DNA of 8,896 bases from JBCCMA01 sp045107005 (GTDB taxonomy: Bacteria; Pseudomonadota; Gammaproteobacteria; Steroidobacterales; JBCCMA01), in contig JBGCFP010000195.1 of NCBI GenBank assembly GCA_045107005.1, forward strand, positions 1 to 8,896, read 5' to 3'. Under the pieces are notes generated by a model. It was given only the letters and a program-made list of their open reading frames with translations, did not search any database and had not been told where the DNA came from. Below, in pieces: positions 7,001 to 8,896 of this stretch. Each line of letters starts with the position of its first letter. Position 1 is the first letter of the stretch. The translations under genes were made by a program, and so were the position numbers.

Positions 7001-8896
7001 CGTAACAAATGTCTATGCCACAACCGGACATCTGGTTCGCGTAGAAAGCCAAAACAGCATTCTCTGGGAAGCGCTGGCAATGGACGCGCGTGGCAACATC
7101 GTCAGCGAACGGTCTGCGAACAATGGGGCTTTGCTATCGACACGCAGTTACGACGCTGCCACTGGACGACTCAATAGCATCGATACCGGCAACGGCATTC
7201 AGAATCTTGCGTACGAGTGGGATGCGGTGGGCAATCTGGAGCGTCGTCAGGACTATCGCACCAGCAACATAGAGAACTTCACTTACGACACGCTCTACCG
7301 ACTCGATGAGATCACGCTCAATCAAGGTCCAGCCACGCTTCACGCGTATGACGATATTGGCAACCTCACCCTCAAGGGCGACGTCTCCAACTATGGCTAT
7401 GGAAACAACGCAGGACCGCACGCGGTTACCAGTGTTTCACTCCCCGGCGGAGGCCGCACCTATCAGTACGACGCTAACGGCAACATGCGGTCGACCTTTG
7501 AGGGTGGTGTAAAGACACGCGATGTCACATGGACATCGTTTAACAAACCAAACCGCATTGACAATCCGGTCAGCGGCAACAGCAGCGACTTCTTCTACAG
7601 CGCAGAACGCATGCGCTACAAGCAAGTCGCTGATATTGACGGCCGAACCGAAACCACCGTCTATGTTGGCGATCTCTACGAGCGAAAAACGATCGACAAT
7701 GCCTATGTCGAGCACCGGCATTTCGTTCGGGCATACGGCCGAGTCATTGCCGAGATCACCGTGGCTGACGGCGGGGATGGCGATGCGGACGGCGACTCGA
7801 TTATCGACGGTATGGACAACTGCCAGGACGTTGCCAATCCGCTGCAAATTGATGCGGACGGGGATCGTATCGGGAACTACTGCGACGGCGACTTTAACAA
7901 CGACGCCATCGTCAACTTCTTGGACATTAGTACCTTTGGCGACAACTTCCTGTCGTCCAACCCAGTTGTTGATATGAATAGTGACGGTACGGTCAATTTC
8001 CTTGACTACCCGCTGCTGACTTCCGGTATCCTCCAGCCGCCTGGACCGAGTGGTCAGGCCTGGCCGGACGGTCGCGCTCGTGGCTACCGCGTCCATTTCT
8101 GGCTGCGCGATCATCTGGACAGCGTGTCTGTGGTTGTCGATGGGGACGCCAACGTACTTGAGCGTCTAAGCTACGACGCCTGGGGCAAACGCCGTTCGGA
8201 TGAAACCTGGCTGGACGCACCGGTCGCAGAATTCGGTGGATCGGACAATACGCCGCGTGGGTTTACTGGTCACGAGCATCTGGACCAGCTGGGCCTGATT
8301 CACATGAACGGCCGCATATACGATGCCGACATTGGTCGCTTCCTCAGCGCGGACGTGTTCATTCAGTTCCCGGATTCTACGCAGGGGTTTAACCGCTACA
8401 CATACACCGGCAATAACCCACTTTCTTATGCAGATCCGTCCGGTCACTTCGTCTTTGCGCTGGCCATTGGCATCGCGATGAAAACGGCAACGATTGGGCA
8501 ACTGATCGCAGCTGTAGCAATCGGGGGGTTCATGGATGGATTTGTCGCCAGCGGTGGTGACTTTGCTGCCGCGTTCAAGGGCGGCGTTCTGGCTGCGCTT
8601 GGCGCAGGCCTTGCCAACGGTATCGGAACGATGTTCGACGGGATTACGTTTGCGAGTGATCCGGGGGCGTTCTTGGCCAAAGCTGCATTGCACGGAATAT
8701 CGCAAGGTGGTTTGACTGAGGTCGGCGGAGGTCGCTTTGGTGACGGTTTCCTTGGAGGCTTTGCAGGCTCGGTTCTCGAGCCAATAACCACCAACATCAG
8801 AGAAAACGCCGGTCCAATTGCCGCCGTTGTTACCGCCGCGACTGTGGGAGGGACAGTGTCTGCTCTTAGCGGAGGTAAATTTGGTAACGGTGACAC
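954..8896 (+). CDS. Giant exported SpvB/TcB-like Rhs (YD-repeat) protein with FN3 and TSP3/dockerin-like inserts, 3' end outside window
   Basis: One uninterrupted frame of 2647 codons runs off the window end. ATG 954 is taken as start; ATG 960 is better placed relative to AAGGGG. Domain order: signal peptide (1-44), SpvB-like N domain (45-320), seven FG-GAP loops (345-690), TcdB middle-like domain (about 710-850), YD repeats (957-1483), five FN3-like domains (1494-1968), more YD repeats (2014-2269), TSP3 and paired EF-hand/dockerin-like module (2271-2367), Rhs core (2379-2498), then a hydrophobic Gly/Ala-rich tail. In known TcB-TcC and Rhs proteins, the SpvB/TcdB and YD regions build a closed beta-sheet cocoon that encloses a C-terminal toxin released by self-cleavage; the same organisation is inferred here. 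The signal peptide and Cys pairs in FN3 domains point to the periplasm or cell exterior. It appears monocistronic as far as visible, behind its own upstream terminator. No toxin class can be assigned because the C-terminus is missing. The family assignment is secure; an effector function is inference. Confidence 0.95.
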   Translation, partial: MSMDRNDWIDESAISLAISRVTSAVLAVVLILLTGAFGQSSAAAQLVGTPNGKLSVDPTGAANYQIPIETPPGVAGVTPELALVYNSRSGNGLMGMGWSLSGLSAVSRCPATIPVDGFYDGTDLDDNDRFCLDGQRLIDQGNGSYRTEVETFKKIRRQGVPGSCTTTFRVQDASGMTREYGGTDDSCIETENAGQGLTWAVSRISDIFGNFIAFEYGNDATTSEYWPTKVTYGSGKASVAEVRFDYSTNRPDVFYAYVAGTQTGVKRRLTNVKTYSQSTLVHDYRLTYRQGSKSNRSQLQTVTQCDVFNDCLPGVEFLWQQGARGFTTGPAGSLNSELEHSQFLDMDADGFLDIAYYGANSIFVFRGGPVFTTPFNSGIQITPDQAENLKVLDYNGDGLSDLAYPNNPQGGSTWVILQSRGLDPVTGSTPCGGDPVPCPTNVFFETITTSLLYPGSENSTFLDADGDGRSDFLYSTNNQFRLYLNGPSGISGTLTDSVLASDRPAPNNRASINLNRGGVNLDGDGRDDYLGYRCEPQIDSPCMNNDDHYFVKVSYNPLPSGGGNLTATEIPGIAGAKITKRANFVDINGDGITDLMYQENSANRWRFHVNSGTQFLAAQTYTVPTQASIERVQIIDYNGDGRSDVIYPSGANRWVVGLSNGTRPVGIVETGENAALATLFVDLNGDSLADLFSNPDGGSNVWSLRQQKPMMHDLLARVRKGRNAAPESYRYVDESAIYYVPATDRGFYTRVDTIPAYPYRRFAAPMYLVSHVSADTATTPDQSEPNQVFTSYHYEDGVIELGGRGFLGFREIRALNSNTATLTVNRHRLEFPYNGMLEVAEQMITDGVTIDQTNANLPLAPSEFVGSIPDICDEQDLGYIPPICSAPQVPVVEVPPPYVPPPTFHGGTLVSRITNTLDQMPSQPTGSPFPYIDEGYQEVFDLGTGSRYKRVLTDFTYNGWGNATDVVATTTNGTGGEAHVVDTTHVFQNWTGGDQWCLARLTRTEIRRTRNGGYAPTAGAGANLAPLNTNNDPRVSTFGYDPVTCQLTSETTEPSTALSMTRQHDYDRFGNRIATTITGADIETRVARTRYDNSGQFPVWEQNDLGHTETKSWDARFGVALTSTGPNGLTTTWEYDTLGRKVSETAPVTTLRNDWIYEWCETAASGCASPFALFKISMTATDVTTPDGVRMSTEHDQLGREVATNTLLLGGSFSTVENRYDPLGRTYATSAPYMGSAICWRFLIYDNLGRVIEDRSPKSAAQCTASLPAWNANDPFSGYSSVRNFAYNGFVKTLTHPEVGTPSFRRVETQIDTPLGNLRRVCEGACSSVSVQTRFDFDVYGNTTWVEDSAGNVTTTVFNKLGHKTAMNDPDMGAWSYAHNVLGELISQTDAKNQFVTQRYDTIGRMIHRLDPEGETTWVYDVGPGKGIGKLAYVSAPGGYGEGHGYDEYGRASETLQIIDGEAHLVGTSYDTLGRPSVLTYPDRNPTAVIPALPNAPGRPSVSPAGTSTSGNYTVSWSAPGGPIDQYKLFESAPDGNFPAAQRTPQYVSDTPSFDVVDRTNGSYRYKVEACNQAGCGATSLVSAPVNVDRPLGQAHAPTVQASSTGTHTVRWSAFPNASHYKLYSGTSAGGVGGSPIYQGPNLNHVHDLTVNGNFFYGVRACESSALASCGAQSLASTAVAVSLPQPVTPAAPTLSPSPSLGSHTASWQSVAGARTYNLYRSTILGDLGGSPIAQTTGLSAADSAGVGQYYYRLEACAASNFTVCSSRSGPTTLQVQPGAPNPPSFSNVNDGSVNTTWNSITGADEYVLERRFGNIDTTVYEGSSPATSDTVTVAGTYQYRARARKTGSPVINGQFGGYNSISLTPAAQTPGVPGNVGTSPQSVFQNENFSVSWNAPAGTYDTYVVESKRNSAGWQFFKETASPSTSVSGSLSQAGEYSFRVRACDGGASGTCGDNGISTNFLSVLNPNSPTNPGPKAKSGVTPDSVFSRQQQLLRSARAKFMHVSTRSSGQQPYAVTNVYATTGHLVRVESQNSILWEALAMDARGNIVSERSANNGALLSTRSYDAATGRLNSIDTGNGIQNLAYEWDAVGNLERRQDYRTSNIENFTYDTLYRLDEITLNQGPATLHAYDDIGNLTLKGDVSNYGYGNNAGPHAVTSVSLPGGGRTYQYDANGNMRSTFEGGVKTRDVTWTSFNKPNRIDNPVSGNSSDFFYSAERMRYKQVADIDGRTETTVYVGDLYERKTIDNAYVEHRHFVRAYGRVIAEITVADGGDGDADGDSIIDGMDNCQDVANPLQIDADGDRIGNYCDGDFNNDAIVNFLDISTFGDNFLSSNPVVDMNSDGTVNFLDYPLLTSGILQPPGPSGQAWPDGRARGYRVHFWLRDHLDSVSVVVDGDANVLERLSYDAWGKRRSDETWLDAPVAEFGGSDNTPRGFTGHEHLDQLGLIHMNGRIYDADIGRFLSADVFIQFPDSTQGFNRYTYTGNNPLSYADPSGHFVFALAIGIAMKTATIGQLIAAVAIGGFMDGFVASGGDFAAAFKGGVLAALGAGLANGIGTMFDGITFASDPGAFLAKAALHGISQGGLTEVGGGRFGDGFLGGFAGSVLEPITTNIRENAGPIAAVVTAATVGGTVSALSGGKFGNGD
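1086..1914 (+). other. SpvB-like N-terminal domain
   Basis: Residues 45-320 begin with NGKLSVDPTGAANYQIPIE and ELALVYNSRSGNGLMGMGWS, the hallmark opening of the SpvB/TcaC N-terminal domain family, including the GMGWSLSG turn. A further conserved stretch, AVSRISDIFGNFIAFEYG, follows. In Tc toxins this domain begins the B component. Here it follows directly after the signal-peptide cleavage site, so the mature protein would start with it. Confidence 0.85.
1986..3030 (+). other. Seven FG-GAP/VCBS calcium-loop repeats (beta-propeller)
   Basis: Seven Asp-rich loops of the integrin-alpha/VCBS type start near residues 345 (DMDADGFLD), 393 (DYNGDGLSD), 463 (DADGDGRSD), 520 (NLDGDGRDD), 586 (DINGDGITD), 636 (DYNGDGRSD) and 682 (DLNGDSLAD), spaced 46-70 residues apart. 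Six keep the D-x-[DN]-x-D-G pattern, although loop 4 begins with Asn instead of Asp; loop 7 has Ser in place of the conserved Gly. Such loops bind calcium between propeller blades. In TcB proteins the equivalent propeller contacts the translocation pore, but no TcA-like gene is visible here. Confidence 0.85.
3081..3500 (+). other. TcdB middle-like domain
   Basis: Residues from about 710 (MMHDLLARVRKG) to about 850 resemble the insecticidal-toxin TcdB middle region that follows the propeller in TcB and SpvB-Rhs proteins. The clearest motif is DGVIELGGRGFLGFREI from residue 796. The segment links the propeller to the YD-repeat shell. Boundaries are approximate. Confidence 0.7.
3546..3675 (+). 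other. Cys/Pro-rich linker
   Basis: A low-complexity linker at about residues 865-907 carries two cysteines (in SIPDICDEQD and IPPICSAP) that could form a disulfide, followed by EVPPPYVPPPTF (PPPYVPPP at residues 895-902). It separates the TcdB middle-like domain from the first recognisable YD-type repeat at residue 957. No enzymatic motif is seen. Confidence 0.6.
3819..5402 (+). other. Rhs/YD repeat block 1
   Basis: About 17 degenerate YD repeats of the form xxYDxxGRxxxxx are readable. Examples are FTYNGWGNATD (3819), HDYDRFGNRIATT (4140), WEYDTLGRKVSE, LIYDNLGRVIED, QRYDTIGRMIHRLD, HGYDEYGRASET and SYDTLGRPSVLTYPD (ending at 5402). These strands build the spiral beta-sheet shell in Rhs and TcC structures. 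The last repeat is interrupted after LTYPD by the FN3 array and appears to resume at residue 2014. Confidence 0.9.
5433..6857 (+). other. Five FN3-like domains inserted in the YD shell
   Basis: Five consecutive beta-sandwich units of about 90-100 residues begin near residues 1494, 1595, 1686, 1779 and 1869. Each has a YTVSW-like B strand (YTVSWSAP, HTVRWSAF, HTASWQSV, VNTTWNSI, FSVSWNAP), a Y-x-L/V C strand (YKLFES, YKLYSG, YNLYRS, YVLERR, YVVESK) and a Y-x-[YF]-x-x-[RKE] F strand. Four of the five end with an AC...C pair (ACNQAGC, ACESSALASC, ACAASNFTVC, ACDGGASGTC); the fourth (res 1779 on) has no Cys. FN3 units serve in adhesion or as spacers in secreted bacterial proteins. A Ser/Gln/Arg-rich linker (res 1969-2013) joins them back to the YD repeats. 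Confidence 0.85.
6993..7760 (+). other. Rhs/YD repeat block 2
   Basis: YD repeats resume with PYAVTNVYATTGHLVRVE and continue through MDARGNIVSERS, RSYDAATGRLNSID, YEWDAVGNLERRQD, FTYDTLYRLDEIT, HAYDDIGNLTLKGD and YQYDANGNMRSTFEGG. The block ends with VYVGDLYERKTID and HRHFVRAYGRVIAEIT, the strand pair that normally leads straight into the Rhs-associated core. Here a calcium-binding module intervenes. Confidence 0.88.
7764..8054 (+). other. TSP3 plus paired EF-hand/dockerin-like module inserted in the Rhs core
   Basis: Residues 2271-2367 hold Asp-rich thrombospondin type 3-like repeats (DADGDSIIDGMDNCQDVANP and IDADGDRIGNYCDGD, with two Cys). Two dockerin-type EF-hand loops follow: DFNNDAIVNFLD (from 7890) and DMNSDGTVNFLD (from 7971). 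The module ends in PPGPSG (8037-8054). All key Asp/Asn ligands are present, so calcium binding is likely. In environmental gammaproteobacteria such modules are familiar at protein C-termini, as far as I recall; finding one inside an Rhs core is unusual. A role in cellulosomes is not implied. Confidence 0.85.
8088..8447 (+). other. Rhs repeat-associated core domain
   Basis: Landmarks in order: WLRDHLDSVSVVVD (res 2383 on), ERLSYDAWGKRRSDE, PRGFTGHEHLDQLGLIHMNG (res 2434 on), GRIYDADIGRFLSAD with Asp-2457 and Asp-2467, NRYTYTGNNPLSY, and ADPSGHF with Asp-2494. This is the most conserved signature of Rhs/YD proteins and marks the end of the shell. In TcC and Rhs proteins, conserved Asp residues here act as a self-cleaving aspartyl protease releasing the C-terminal payload after a DPxGL-type site. 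This protein has His where that site has Leu. Confidence 0.93.
8448..8896 (+). other. Variable C-terminal region after the Rhs core, truncated by window end
   Basis: The 149 visible residues are Gly/Ala-rich with hydrophobic stretches: FVFALAIGIAMKTATIG then LIAAVAIGGF; GGVLAALGAGLANGIG; and IAAVVTAATVGGTVSAL. Two GGxFG motifs occur (GGGRFGDGFLGG, SGGKFGNGD). Similar GGxFANG-type segments close many proteobacterial Rhs and hemagglutinin-like proteins. This may be a membrane-interacting or pretoxin segment, and I see no catalytic toxin motif. The remaining C-terminus and any following immunity gene lie outside the window. Confidence 0.6.

Noticed and set aside
7890..8018. Cellulosomal dockerin
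   Set aside because: The paired EF-like loops resemble dockerin type I, but the module is internal, joined to TSP3 repeats, and there is no carbohydrate-active domain or cohesin in view.
7437..8114. Minus-strand open frame (225 codons), Val/Ile-rich
   Set aside because: Antisense to YD repeats and the calcium module. Its regular VAV/VVV character mirrors the GAC/GAT-rich calcium loops on the plus strand.

Overview
The window is almost entirely one very large plus-strand gene. It begins at 954 (or 960) and is still open at 8896, giving 2647 complete codons without a stop or frame break. A short Trp-rich tandem-repeat coding region lies upstream at 254-526. Base composition is moderately GC-rich by eye. 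The large protein has a Sec-type signal peptide, an SpvB/TcB-like front half, Rhs/YD repeats with core motifs, and a TSP3/dockerin-like module ending PPGPSG. That combination suggests a free-living gammaproteobacterium or a related environmental proteobacterium. This is inference from domain style; no marker gene is present.

Layout. 1-253: no intact gene, although one frame is open from 128 and runs into the next element. 254-526: nine tandem 18-bp units encode the hexapeptide DGFVWS, followed by a short acidic tail. This is either a small protein or the surviving C-terminus of a larger exported one. 527-953: intergenic, with a textbook intrinsic terminator at 669-692 and three helically phased GATCAC words at 818-856. 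954-8896: the giant SpvB-TcB/Rhs protein, truncated by the window end.

Domain order in the giant protein (residues from Met at 954): signal peptide 1-44; SpvB-like domain about 45-320; seven FG-GAP/VCBS calcium loops 345-690; TcdB middle-like domain about 710-850; Cys/Pro linker about 870-905; YD block 1 about 957-1483; five FN3-like domains about 1494-1968; YD block 2 about 2014-2269; TSP3 plus paired EF-hand/dockerin-like module about 2271-2367; Rhs core about 2379-2498; Gly/Ala-rich hydrophobic tail from 2499 to the window edge.

The most interesting feature is modular insertion. The FN3 array sits inside a YD repeat, and the TSP3/dockerin-like calcium module sits inside the Rhs-associated core. 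In both cases the flanking Rhs sequence reads as continuous once the insert is removed. By analogy with TcB-TcC and Rhs cocoons, the protein is probably an exported shell carrying extracellular adhesion and calcium-binding modules, with a C-terminal payload that lies partly outside the window. No immunity gene or secretion partner is visible.
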